Assembly (NCBI GenBank): GCA_017453705.1
Contig: JAFTEK010000040.1
Location: 1 to 13,899 of the forward strand
Direction of reading: 5' to 3'
DNA from: Treponema sp.
Lineage (GTDB): Bacteria > Spirochaetota > Spirochaetia > Treponematales > Treponemataceae
Length of the DNA stretch: 13,899 nucleotides
The notes below the pieces were generated by a model. That model had not been told where the DNA came from. It worked only from the letters and a program-made list of their open reading frames with translations, and searched no databases. The translations under genes and the position numbers were made by a program. Numbering within the stretch: position 1 is the first letter of the stretch; each line of letters opens with the position of its first letter. Of the stretch, positions 5,756-13,254 are shown piece by piece.

Positions 5756-7219
5756 CTAGAAATCCGCAAGGCGCGGAGCACGAGGATATGGAACGACATC
5801 GCGGATGTTAGCCATGCCGGTTATGTAGCGGAGCAGGCGGTCAAATCCAAGGCCGAACCCTGAGTGGGGTACGCTGCCGAATCGTCTTAAATCCAGATAC
5901 CACTGGTAGTTGCTCATGTCCATCCCCCTCTCCTCGCAGACCTTGAGCAATTTCTCATAGCTCACCTCACGCTCAGAGCCGCCGGTTATCTCGCCAAGGC
6001 CGGGAACAAGCACGTCCACGGCACGGACTGTCCGCCGCCCCTGCTCGTCAGGCTCGTTCTGCTTCATGTAGAAGGCTTTCACGTCCTTGGGGTAGTTGTA
6101 GACCATGACCGGGGACTTGAAAATCTTCTCAGTCAGGCACCGCTCGTGCTCAGTCTGAAGCTCCTTGCCCCACTCAATCGGGAATTCGAATTCCTTGTTG
6201 TATGCTTGCAGCTGCTCCACGGCCTCGGTATAAGTAATCCTCTTGAAGGGGGTGTCAACCACGTGCTGCAGCTGGGCGATGACCCCGCTCTGAATCCTCT
6301 TCTCAAAGAACTCAAGGTCGTCGCGGCACTTGGTCAAAGCCCAGTTGAACAGGTACTTGAGGAACTCTTCCTCCAAGTCCATGTCGTCAAAGAGGTCAAA
6401 GAAGGCCATCTCAGGCTCGCACATCCAGAACTCGGATAGGTGGCGGGGGGTGTTGGAATTCTCCGCGCGGAAGGTCGGGCCAAATGTGTAGACACGGCTG
6501 AGCGCGGTGGCAAGGGTCTCCGCCTCCAGCTGCCCTGAAACAGTGAGTCCAGCCTTCTTGCCAAAGAAGTCCTTGCTGTAGTCCACGATTTTATGGGCAT
6601 CCTCTATCTTCATGCCGCCCTGCCCGGCCTTGACGCCAAGCTCGGCTATCTTCTCCAGGGAGAGGGTCGTCACCTGGAACATCTCGCCAGCGCCCTCAGC
6701 ATCGGAGCAGGTGATTTCCGGAGCCATGATGTACTGGAAGCCCCTCTCCTGAAAGAAGGTGTGCAGGGCAATCGCCATCTGGTTGCGCAGGCGGAACACC
6801 GCGCCGAATGTGTTAGTCCTGGCACGGAGATGGGCGTTCTCACGCAGGTACTCCATGCTCATGTTCTTTTTCTGTAGTGGATACGTATCGGTCGGGCACT
6901 TGCCCAGGACGGTCAGGGTCTTGAGCGTTACCTCGACGGCCTGTCCGGAGGCAGGAGATGGGATTATGCTGCCTGTCGCCCTGACAGAAGCACCGGTCGT
7001 AACGTCTTTTAAAGATTCTTCTATATTACTAGCATCCGCTCCGCCAGCAGGAGCATTGCGGTCAAAAGTCAGCTGTATGGAAGCAAAGCAGCTCCCGTCG
7101 TTCACCTGGATGAATACAAGGTTCTTGGAATCCCTCTTGGTTCTTACCCAGCCACAAACCGTCACCTCGCGGCCATCAGGCTGTGAAGTGAGCAAATCTT
7201 TAATCAAAATTGGCTTCAT
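5756..7219 (-). CDS. asnS: Asparaginyl-tRNA synthetase
   Basis: Class II aminoacyl-tRNA synthetase that charges tRNA-Asn. 487 residues, normal for the family. An OB-fold anticodon-binding domain occupies about 17-110 (VTVCGWVRTKRDSKN...FIQVNDGS). The catalytic domain follows from about 120: LRARTNTFGAVFRLRN, motif 2 FRAENSN..RHLSEFWMCEPEMAF (250-273), and motif 3 GFGLGFDRLLRYITG (454-468). HLSEFWMCEPEMAF and the lack of the aspartyl insertion favour AsnRS over AspRS. Residues about 187-228 form the flexible insertion common in bacterial AsnRS. It heads a four-gene run ending in ispH, with gaps of 12, 10 and 13 bp before the following starts. There is no ribosome binding site; see the promoter at 7228-7256, which leaves almost no leader. 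The start ATG at 7219 is the first possible and matches the family N terminus. Confidence 0.96.
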   Translation of the reverse strand: MKPILIKDLLTSQPDGREVTVCGWVRTKRDSKNLVFIQVNDGSCFASIQLTFDRNAPAGGADASNIEESLKDVTTGASVRATGSIIPSPASGQAVEVTLKTLTVLGKCPTDTYPLQKKNMSMEYLRENAHLRARTNTFGAVFRLRNQMAIALHTFFQERGFQYIMAPEITCSDAEGAGEMFQVTTLSLEKIAELGVKAGQGGMKIEDAHKIVDYSKDFFGKKAGLTVSGQLEAETLATALSRVYTFGPTFRAENSNTPRHLSEFWMCEPEMAFFDLFDDMDLEEEFLKYLFNWALTKCRDDLEFFEKRIQSGVIAQLQHVVDTPFKRITYTEAVEQLQAYNKEFEFPIEWGKELQTEHERCLTEKIFKSPVMVYNYPKDVKAFYMKQNEPDEQGRRTVRAVDVLVPGLGEITGGSEREVSYEKLLKVCEERGMDMSNYQWYLDLRRFGSVPHSGFGLGFDRLLRYITGMANIRDVVPYPRAPRLADF

Positions 7220-7227
7220 AATTGCAT

Positions 7228-7256
7228 ATTATAGATTTTTATACTAATGCCGTCAA
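7228..7256 (-). promoter_or_regulatory. asnS operon promoter, predicted leaderless
   Basis: On the minus strand TTGACG (7256-7251), a 17-bp spacer, and a perfect TATAAT (7233-7228). Only eight bases separate the -10 from the asnS ATG (7219), so the expected transcription start (about 7221) is 0-2 bases from the start codon. No Shine-Dalgarno sequence is present in front of the ATG, which agrees with a leaderless mRNA. Confidence 0.75.
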
Positions 7257-7396
7257 TGTTTTTTGTGTAAGCCCCAGCGGAAAGTGTCCCTACGGGTCTC
7301 TCCATAAAACGGGCAAGCCCGTCCTTCAAGCTTCCCAAGCCAGTGCAACAGTAACCGACTTTTGCAACTGGCTCTTAAGACTCTAAGGCAATCTCC
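7257..7396. other. Intergenic region upstream of asnS promoter
   Basis: No gene. Contains small hairpins ACGGGC-AA-GCCCGT (about 7298-7311) and the imperfect hairpin at 7339-7372. Between corA's terminator and the asnS promoter. Confidence 0.5.
7339..7372. repeat. Imperfect hairpin sharing an arm with 8603-8651
   Basis: GCCAGT-GCAA (7339-7348) pairs with TTGC-A-ACTGGC (7362-7372) with one bulged A. On the minus strand its arm GAGCCAGTTGCAAAAGTCGG (7374-7355) closely matches GAGCCAGTTTCAAAGAGTCC at 8655-8636: one substitution and one indel over the first 18 bases. The two therefore look like members of one dispersed hairpin family. Confidence 0.7.
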
Positions 7397-7419
7397 AAAA
7401 ACAGGGCCTGCCCTGTTTT
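7397..7419 (-). terminator. Intrinsic terminator of corA
   Basis: AAAACAGGG and CCCTGTTTT pair perfectly around CCTG, and the minus-strand arm runs into TTTTTGG. It lies 12 bases beyond the corA stop. Because the stem begins with A4 and ends with T4 it could also work in the plus direction. Confidence 0.85.
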
Positions 7420-7430
7420 CAGGGATGCCC

Positions 7431-8444
7431 CTACTTCTTTTTACGCCTGCCCTTGAGCCATCTTCTGCGTGTGACAAGAGGCTTGGCATACTTGGAGGTC
7501 TTCATTATGACGTACCATCCGACAATAGCCGACACAAGGCATATCGCGCTAGTGAACACCATGCCAAGGAAGCCCATGTTGCCCCAAGGCAGGGGGATGT
7601 TCATGCCAAAGAAACTGGTAACGAATGTCGGTATCGTAATGACGATAGAGATTATGGTCATGCGCTTCATTACGATTGACAGGTTGTTGGAAATGAGCGA
7701 GGCACAGGCATCCATCATCTGAGCCATGATGTTGGTGTAGGTATCCGCCATCTCCATAGCCTGCCGGTTGTCAACATCCACATCATCCAGCCAGTCACGG
7801 TCATCATCGTCAAACTTAAGGATGCGGGTCTTCTTGAGCTTTTCCAAGAGCAGCTGGTTGCTCTTAAGCGCAGTCTCAAAGTATACGAGTGACTTCTGGA
7901 TGTTGAGCAGCTGCAAAAACTCCTCGTTTTCCACCGTGCGGAACATCTCGTTCTGTATCGTCGTGGCCCGCCTGTTCAGCTCCTTCAGGTAGCGCAAGAA
8001 TGTCAGGTCGCCCCTTGCCAGTATACGGATGATAAAGGCGGGGATGTCAGTTATGTTCAGCTCCTTGACCCGGTTGGCGGAGAAATCGCGGAGAACCTCA
8101 CAGTCCGTCCAGCATATCGTAATCACGATTTTCCCGAAGGTTATTATGCCGAGCGGGGCACAAAAGTAGCTTATGTCATTGTTGGGATTGAACACCGGCA
8201 AGCGGAGAATCGTCAAGATGTACTTGGAGTCCTCGTTGTAGTCGATGTACTCTATGCGGGAAAGCTCATCGGGGTCGAGGATGTCCAGAATGCTCTCAGT
8301 GTCCACGTGATAGCGGGTTTCCAAAATCTCCACGTCATCACTCGTAACGGAGCGGGCATCCACCCAGGTAACGGAGTCTGCGGCAAGCTCATTCTCTTCC
8401 TTTTCGACAAACCTGCCCTTTTCCTGCTGCCAGTAAGTAATCAT
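7431..8444 (-). CDS. corA: CorA-family divalent metal ion channel
   Basis: Inner-membrane pentameric Mg2+ (or Co2+/Ni2+/Zn2+) channel. 337 residues, with a large cytoplasmic N-terminal domain (about 1-255) ending in the long pore helix, then the signature GMN at 280-282 in FFGMNIPLP between two membrane segments (about 262-281 and 291-313), and a basic cytoplasmic tail (KGRRKKK). Between about 209 and 226 there is a run of aspartates (FDDDDRDWLDDVDVD) which may contribute to cation sensing; that is inference. The frame is open to 8474, but GGAGG (8455-8451) lies five bases before the ATG at 8444, so that start is preferred. It stands alone, divergent from the GGDEF-EAL gene and closed by the terminator at 7397-7419. 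The true ion cannot be told from sequence. Confidence 0.92.
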   Translation of the reverse strand: MITYWQQEKGRFVEKEENELAADSVTWVDARSVTSDDVEILETRYHVDTESILDILDPDELSRIEYIDYNEDSKYILTILRLPVFNPNNDISYFCAPLGIITFGKIVITICWTDCEVLRDFSANRVKELNITDIPAFIIRILARGDLTFLRYLKELNRRATTIQNEMFRTVENEEFLQLLNIQKSLVYFETALKSNQLLLEKLKKTRILKFDDDDRDWLDDVDVDNRQAMEMADTYTNIMAQMMDACASLISNNLSIVMKRMTIISIVITIPTFVTSFFGMNIPLPWGNMGFLGMVFTSAICLVSAIVGWYVIMKTSKYAKPLVTRRRWLKGRRKKK

Positions 8445-8474
8445 CTCAGACCTCCGCAAGATAAGTGCAGTCAT

Positions 8475-8483
8475 AGTATCACA
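8475..8483 (-). promoter_or_regulatory. Candidate corA extended -10
   Basis: Minus strand TGTGATACT (8483-8475) fits an extended -10 (TGn then a -10 with four of six matches). No good -35 at the right distance. Predicted leader about 24 bases, containing GGAGG. Weak candidate. Confidence 0.35.
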
Positions 8484-8562
8484 AATCCGATTCTTTTACT
8501 AGCCACCCAGTTCTGTCAATTTAGCCGCCAGTGCCGCCAGTGCACTTCTAACAACAAATTCC

Positions 8563-8591
8563 TTGCTATTTAAGCTGACCTTTGCTACAAT
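8563..8591 (+). promoter_or_regulatory. Promoter of the GGDEF-EAL gene
   Basis: TTGCTA (8563-8568), 17-bp spacer, TACAAT (8586-8591). The expected start near 8598 places the hairpin 8603-8651 almost entirely within the leader. Confidence 0.6.
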
Positions 8592-8602
8592 GAGAGTAGA
8601 GG

Positions 8603-8651
8603 CAGTTTCAAAAGTCCCAGGCAACGTGTTGCCATGGACTCTTTGAAACTG
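8603..8651 (+). promoter_or_regulatory. Long near-perfect hairpin in the GGDEF-EAL leader
   Basis: CAGTTTCAAA (8603-8612) pairs with TTTGAAACTG (8642-8651), GTCC (8614-8617) with GGAC (8636-8639), and GGCAAC (8620-8625) with GTTGCC (8628-8633), about 20 pairs with small interior offsets. It starts about 5 bases after the predicted transcription start and ends 13 bases before the ATG. No T run follows, so it is not a terminator. It could limit ribosome access, as the site itself (AGTAGG, 8656-8661) is weak, or simply be a member of the hairpin family at 7339-7372. Confidence 0.7.
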
Positions 8652-8664
8652 GCTCAGTAGGTTT

Positions 8665-10407
8665 ATGGCAAGAGACAGGAAAAAAGACATCGGCATCGAA
8701 AACATCTTGGGCATCGCATCGGAACACAGGGGCAGATCCATGCTGATGTTCGTGTTCATCATCCTGCTCTACGTCGTCACGGAAATCATAACAGGCAGGG
8801 TTGCCTCAGCCAATGGTGTCTTTATAATCGGAAAGCGTCCCCTCCCCATAGCTTCCTTTACGGGCGTACTCTCCTCCATCTCCAACATCTGTGTCATTAT
8901 TCTGGTCGTTTTTTTCAGGAAAAGGGGTTTCCGTGTCGCCCTTGTGATATGCACCTTCCGAATATTGAATCTGGTCAGGGGGCTTTTGTTCGCCCAGAAC
9001 CTCCAGAGCATAATCCCCGGATTTTTCACAACGCTGGTCACGATAATCGCTATACTTCTGATTTTCCAGCGGAACGAGAAAATAGACAGCTACCAGATGA
9101 AACTCAGCAACCAGGCAACCACCGACCAGCTCACGGGCCTGCCCAACAGATTTGCCTGCTCGGAATTCATAAGCAGGCTGATACAGAAGGGCGATAAATT
9201 CGCCGTCGTGTCCATAGACTTGAACAACTTCAAGAGCATCAACTCCACTATGGGACAGAAGGTCGGAAGCAACGTGCTGATTGAGGTGGCCTCCCGCTGG
9301 AGGACAGCCGCAGAGACGGAGCTTTCCGGTACCCGCGACTTTGTCTCCCACCTGAGCGGTGATGAGTTTGCCCTGGTTTTGCAAAACTACCGGTCTGACG
9401 ATGACCTTGTGAATGCCGTCCACTACTACCAGACAGTGCTTGAAAACAGAATCACTGTCGATGAGTGCGACTTTTACATAACAGCAAGCTTTGGCTACGC
9501 GGAATTCCCCACCGACGCAAAGACCACCGACAGCCTCTTCTCCTATGCGGATGCGGCCATGTACGAGGTCAAGCGCACCAACAACAGCATCCGCAGCCTG
9601 CGCTTTACGTCCGACATCCTTAGGATTGAGCGGACTCTGGAAATAGAGAAGATGATAAGGACAGCCCTGGAGAAAGACAACGTTTTCTTCTACCTTCAGC
9701 CCCAGTTTGACATCTCGCACAAGCTGCGCGGATTCGAGGCTCTTGTCCGCATGAGGGACGAGGACGGAAAGATGATAAGTCCGGGCGAGTTCATACCTGT
9801 TGCCGAGAAAGTCGGCCTTATTGACAAGGTGGACGGAGCGGCCATAAAAAAGTCCACTGCCTTCTTTGGCGACCTCTTGCGAAGGACTGGCGCGGACATT
9901 ACCCTGAGCGTAAACGCCTCGGTCAGGCACCTGATGAAGAACGACTTCTTGGACGAGCTTAAGAGCGCGCTGAACGAAAGCGGCCTGCCCCCCAGCCAGC
10001 TGGAAGTGGAAATAACCGAGTCCATCATGATTGACTCTGCGGACAAGGCCATTCAGTGCATAAACTCCATCAAGGCAATGGGTGTCAAGATTGCAATAGA
10101 CGACTTTGGTACCGGATACTCATCGCTGAGCTACCTGAACAAGTTCCCCGCAAACCTGCTCAAAGTTGACAAGTCCTTCATAGACAAGATGAACACCAGC
10201 GACTCATCCAAGCAGTACGTGGCTGCCATCATCTCCATAGGCCACATCATGGGATTTGATGTCATAGCCGAAGGAATAGAAGAGGAAGCCCAGCTTAAGA
10301 CCCTGCGCGAGATAGGTTGTGATTTCATACAGGGCTACCTCTGGGGCAAACCCCTTCCACAGGAAGAAGCTGAAAAGCTCGTTTTAGAGGGAACTCTAGA
10401 ATCTTAG
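8665..10407 (+). CDS. Membrane GGDEF-EAL protein (cyclic di-GMP turnover)
   Basis: A 580-residue inner-membrane protein. Residues about 25-45, 63-85, 90-110 and 113-134 are hydrophobic segments of a sensor region of no named type. The GGDEF domain (about 145-315) has TTDQLTGLPNR and SIDLNNFKSINS but reads SGDEF at 231-235 in place of GGDEF, so synthase activity is doubtful. The EAL domain (about 325-575) is complete: Y..QPQFD (343-349), EALVR (358-362), VEITES (448-453), DDFGTGYSS (479-487), K500-x-D502, AEGIEEE (535-541) and QGYLWGKP (556-563). A c-di-GMP phosphodiesterase, perhaps modulated by its degenerate GGDEF domain, is the best guess. It is divergent from corA and its last 12 bases overlap the end of the PAP2 gene on the other strand. 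Ribosome site AGTAGG is weak and only three bases from the ATG, so the start is not certain. Confidence 0.9.
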   Translation: MARDRKKDIGIENILGIASEHRGRSMLMFVFIILLYVVTEIITGRVASANGVFIIGKRPLPIASFTGVLSSISNICVIILVVFFRKRGFRVALVICTFRILNLVRGLLFAQNLQSIIPGFFTTLVTIIAILLIFQRNEKIDSYQMKLSNQATTDQLTGLPNRFACSEFISRLIQKGDKFAVVSIDLNNFKSINSTMGQKVGSNVLIEVASRWRTAAETELSGTRDFVSHLSGDEFALVLQNYRSDDDLVNAVHYYQTVLENRITVDECDFYITASFGYAEFPTDAKTTDSLFSYADAAMYEVKRTNNSIRSLRFTSDILRIERTLEIEKMIRTALEKDNVFFYLQPQFDISHKLRGFEALVRMRDEDGKMISPGEFIPVAEKVGLIDKVDGAAIKKSTAFFGDLLRRTGADITLSVNASVRHLMKNDFLDELKSALNESGLPPSQLEVEITESIMIDSADKAIQCINSIKAMGVKIAIDDFGTGYSSLSYLNKFPANLLKVDKSFIDKMNTSDSSKQYVAAIISIGHIMGFDVIAEGIEEEAQLKTLREIGCDFIQGYLWGKPLPQEEAEKLVLEGTLES

Positions 10408-11289
10408 CGTTGCCGTCAGGCTCTGACCATCAAAGGCGAGAACCTGCTGCCCCTTGTATTTGACAGACGCAATCTTTTCGTGAAAAAACGGAACAAAAAA
10501 GCCTATGGCCGTTCCTAAAACCGCTCCCGCCGCCACATCTGACATAAAGTGATTGCCGCTGGCAACCCTGAGCAGCCCGGTGGTCAACGCGATTGTATAG
10601 GAAGTCGCTATCACAGGAATCCTGTACTTGGAGTCCGGGTAGTATTTCCAGAAGGTATATGAAAGAAATGTCGCCCCCATAAAGGCATCCGTCGTATGTC
10701 CGCTGGGGAAAGAAAGCGTGTAGTCACCGTCCCTCACGGAATTCCAGTCCCACTTGTCCGTATACATATAGGGACGGGGACGCTTGACCGTGGACTTAAT
10801 TATATTCCTTATACCATAGCCCGCCAGATAACTCTCGGCCAGCATGACACCCACAGTCGCAAGCTCCAGCGGGGGCAGGTTCTGGAAGAGCGCCTGTGTC
10901 GTATAAATTCCAACGGGCAACGCAAAGACGTTTGCGACAACAGCAAGCGTCCCTAGGTCATCCACCGCAGGCCTGTACTCGTTGTACCAAAGGCTGTCAA
11001 ATGAGTTTATGGAGCTTTTTTTGAAATACTCCCTCTTATCCCAGCCTTCAACACGGCTTTCCATCACAAGCCCTGTCACCGTAAGCCCCACGACTCCAGC
11101 CGCAATCCCCAGGTCATGGTAATAGCTTATGGCAAAGGGAGAACTCTCTTCCGTTGCAGCACAAATCTCCTCTTCCGGTATGTTTACAACTGGCAGGGCA
11201 TAGGCCGGGGGAAAAAAAGAATTCAACATAAAAAACACGGCGATCAGCAGGGAAAGAAAGACCTTCCTGCCAACAAACTGACCTTTCAT
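10396..11289 (-). CDS. PAP2-family phosphatase with signal peptide
   Basis: Acid-phosphatase-type PAP2 (phosphatidate/undecaprenyl-PP phosphatase superfamily), acting at the outer face of the inner membrane or in the periplasm. Residues 1-31 are a signal peptide (basic start, hydrophobic core LSLLIAVFFML, end AYA). The three motifs are present: K165-x6-R172-P173 (KSTVKRPRP), P195-SGH-198, and R241-x5-H247-x3-D251 (RVASGNHFMSD); the serine usual before R241 is leucine. Several further hydrophobic helices span the core. Substrate unknown. The start ATG (11289) has a perfect AGGAGG seven bases before it, which lies inside the last codons of the SpoU gene (gap 3 bp). It is the last gene of the HD operon and its stop overlaps the GGDEF-EAL gene's stop region by 12 bp on the opposite strand. 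Undecaprenyl-PP recycling or lipid phosphate removal are both possible. Confidence 0.87.
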   Translation of the reverse strand: MKGQFVGRKVFLSLLIAVFFMLNSFFPPAYALPVVNIPEEEICAATEESSPFAISYYHDLGIAAGVVGLTVTGLVMESRVEGWDKREYFKKSSINSFDSLWYNEYRPAVDDLGTLAVVANVFALPVGIYTTQALFQNLPPLELATVGVMLAESYLAGYGIRNIIKSTVKRPRPYMYTDKWDWNSVRDGDYTLSFPSGHTTDAFMGATFLSYTFWKYYPDSKYRIPVIATSYTIALTTGLLRVASGNHFMSDVAAGAVLGTAIGFFVPFFHEKIASVKYKGQQVLAFDGQSLTATLRF

Positions 11290-11292
11290 AAG

Positions 11293-12084
11293 CTATCCTC
11301 CTATGGGCATTACCTTGGCAAGCTCATACATCACGACGGCGGAAGCCTGGGCAACGTTCAGGCTGTCCACCTTTGGAGCAGCCCCGCCCCTTCCCATACC
11401 TGCATAAGGAATCAGCAGCAGGTGGTCACAGTTTCGCTTGACCTCATCGCTTATACCGTTCTCCTCGTTGCCAAGCACCACTATGCTGCCCCTATCGTGG
11501 CAGTAACTGCCTATGGCGGACACAGACTCCCTTGCGTCCAAGGACGTGCCGATTCTCACCATCTTGCCTTCCATGCTGGAAAGCAGCTTGCTTATTGACC
11601 GTATCGTATAGATGTTCACAAACTCCATGCCACCCTCAGCTACGCGGTAGCTGCTGGTAGTAACAGAAGATTGGGCTTCGTCCAAGGGAATGACGATGTT
11701 CTTGACACCAAAGAAAGCCGCACTCCTCACGATTGCACCCAAATTGTTGGCATTGCCAACCCGGTCAAGAAGAACGGCACTCTCCTTGTTTTCAATCCAG
11801 CGGGCTGTGTCGTCCGTGTTCAAGGCGGGAATGTCGGGCATCTCTATCATCGCAACAACGCCCTGATGATGCACGGAGCCGCAAAGCCTTTCCAGCTCCC
11901 TTATGTCCTGTACCTGATTGTAAGGCCTCTTGGCAGCGGCAAGCCTCTTGCACAAGCCGCCAAAGAGCGGGGCACGCTCCTTTGAAAAATAAAAGCGCTG
12001 TATCTTCTGCCAGTTGTTTTTTTCCAGTGTCTTAACGGCGGAAAAACCGCAGACCGCAAGTTCGTTTCTTTCAGTGTTCTTCAT
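11293..12084 (-). CDS. SpoU (TrmH)-family RNA 2'-O-methyltransferase
   Basis: SPOUT-class enzyme methylating a ribose 2'-OH in rRNA or tRNA with S-adenosylmethionine. 263 residues. Residues about 10-82 form the substrate-binding N-terminal domain (AVCGFSAVKTL..), as in RlmB and YfiF. The knotted domain shows motif 1 LLDRVGNANNLGAIVRSAAFFGV (from 105, N113 and R120), motif 2 VVLGNEENGIS (202-212) and motif 3 VDSLNVAQASAV (239-250). Between motifs 2 and 3 there is an extra glycine-rich stretch (AGMGRGGAAPK, 228-238) longer than usual in this loop. Target RNA cannot be told. It follows the HD gene by 9 bp, with AGGAT overlapping that gene's stop as ribosome site, and precedes PAP2 by 3 bp. Confidence 0.9.
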   Translation of the reverse strand: MKNTERNELAVCGFSAVKTLEKNNWQKIQRFYFSKERAPLFGGLCKRLAAAKRPYNQVQDIRELERLCGSVHHQGVVAMIEMPDIPALNTDDTARWIENKESAVLLDRVGNANNLGAIVRSAAFFGVKNIVIPLDEAQSSVTTSSYRVAEGGMEFVNIYTIRSISKLLSSMEGKMVRIGTSLDARESVSAIGSYCHDRGSIVVLGNEENGISDEVKRNCDHLLLIPYAGMGRGGAAPKVDSLNVAQASAVVMYELAKVMPIGG

Positions 12085-12093
12085 ATATTCATC

Positions 12094-13137
12094 CTATATC
12101 GCGTATCTCACGCAGGCCCATTTGCTGTCATTGAATGTAAGAAAATCTTGGATTATCTTTGAGGCTTCCGGCCTTAAGTCCGCGATTCTTTTGGAACCAT
12201 CAGCCAGCCGCACAAGAGGATTCACATAACGCCTCTTTACGTCAAAAGATATGCAATAGCAGCCGTCCATCTCATGCTCAGAGCGCTCAAGCCCGGTCAT
12301 TCCCCGGAACGTGCGGAACAAGCGGGCAAATTTATCTGACGGGTTTGTGTCGGCACAGTCCTCAAAGCGGGCAACCAAAGACCGCTCGTCCATGCTGTAC
12401 AAATCTCCCTCATCCACATAGCCGCATTTTACAGCCTCACCAACAATGTCGCCCATAAGCTGCATGGCTATCTTGTCCTCGCCCTTCTGCAAAATCAAGC
12501 TCACGTCCAAAAAGCGTTTGGTGTAGTCCAAGGCGGACTCCTCATCGGCAAAGCCCAGCTCATCCAGCCCCTTCTCATTCTTGAGCAGAACAACAGAAGA
12601 ATAGCTTTTTTCGACTTCCTCAAGAGTCCACTCACCGCAGAGAGCCGCCCCACTGGGGTACATATACTCCAGCCGGTCAGCGGAAAGCCCCGGAATCTCG
12701 TTGTCAGCGACAGGAAAGCGGTGGTAATCGTCTATCTCGTATTTGTATATGCCATCACGAAAAAGCAGCTCGCTCAGCTCCAGGTCGCCATTTATCATAT
12801 CATGGGTCAAAGCTTCGGTACTCTCCTGCTTAATCCTGTCCCCATTGCGAAAGTCCATGGCATGGCTGAACGCAGGGGTGGCTATGTCGTGAAAGAGGGC
12901 TGATATGGTCTGCCTCTTGTCATGGGTGAAATTCCAGACTATCAGGGCAGCCCCTATGGAATGATCCAGCCGTGAATAGAAGAACTTGTTATGAAAGAGC
13001 GGAGTCCAGTCTGTTCCGCAAAGAAGGCCAACCCCGCCCAAACGTTGCAGGGATGGCAGTGCAATGTACTCGTCCAGAAAGGACGGTCTGTCGGGACAGA
13101 GGATATCGTGGTATCTTACGACGCTAAAATCTCCCAT
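12094..13137 (-). CDS. HD-domain phosphohydrolase
   Basis: Cytoplasmic metal-dependent phosphohydrolase of the HD superfamily, of the type with HS in RLDHSIG, resembling COG1078-like (dNTPase-type) proteins. 347 residues from the ATG at 13137. The metal ligands read H59 (SRLDHSIG), H83-D84 (ALFHDIATPAFSH), H92 and D154 (LSADRLEY). Beyond about residue 180 the protein is not recognised. The frame is open to 13248, but the additional residues MLFPLCVKTT... run into the vapC remnant and are not family-like; the ATG at 13137 opens with MGDFSVVRYHDIL, a normal start. No Shine-Dalgarno is visible: the upstream bases are AACTCTCCA, and a TATACT lies nine bases before the ATG. It heads the three-gene run HD > SpoU > PAP2. 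Substrate unknown. Confidence 0.88.
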   Translation of the reverse strand: MGDFSVVRYHDILCPDRPSFLDEYIALPSLQRLGGVGLLCGTDWTPLFHNKFFYSRLDHSIGAALIVWNFTHDKRQTISALFHDIATPAFSHAMDFRNGDRIKQESTEALTHDMINGDLELSELLFRDGIYKYEIDDYHRFPVADNEIPGLSADRLEYMYPSGAALCGEWTLEEVEKSYSSVVLLKNEKGLDELGFADEESALDYTKRFLDVSLILQKGEDKIAMQLMGDIVGEAVKCGYVDEGDLYSMDERSLVARFEDCADTNPSDKFARLFRTFRGMTGLERSEHEMDGCYCISFDVKRRYVNPLVRLADGSKRIADLRPEASKIIQDFLTFNDSKWACVRYAI

Positions 13138-13146
13138 TGGAGAGTT

Positions 13147-13152
13147 AGTATA
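13147..13152 (-). promoter_or_regulatory. Candidate -10 of the HD operon
   Basis: Minus strand TATACT, nine bases before the ATG at 13137, without a good -35 (CTAGCA at 18 bp, three of six matches). If used, the mRNA would be near leaderless, as predicted for asnS. Weak. Confidence 0.35.
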
Positions 13153-13197
13153 GCGTAAAAGCACCGCTTGTGCTAGACCAGTTACGAAAATCGATTC

Positions 13198-13234
13198 CCA
13201 TGTGTCCACCGCCCTTGCGGTCGTCTTGACACAC
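13198..13234. repeat. Nested inverted repeat upstream of the HD gene
   Basis: ACCGC-CCTT-GCGGT sits inside TGTGTC...GACACA on the plus strand (about 13200-13231), a two-stage hairpin with unpaired bases between the stems. The neighbouring AGCAC-CGCTT-GTGCT (about 13160-13174) is a third small stem. No T run; role unknown. Confidence 0.5.
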
Positions 13235-13254
13235 AGGGGAAATAGCATATAGAG

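Noticed and set aside
8501..8519. TTGACA on the minus strand before corA as -35
   Set aside because: No acceptable -10 lies 16-18 bp downstream of it (the bases read AAAGAA).
8806..9930. A 374-residue open frame on the minus strand
   Set aside because: It lies entirely antisense to the GGDEF-EAL gene, which has clear motifs; the frame is a by-product of the gene's codon bias and has no ribosome site.
13138..13248. N-terminal extension of the HD protein
   Set aside because: The extra residues overlap the spacer after the vapC remnant and do not look like the family; the ATG at 13137 is better.
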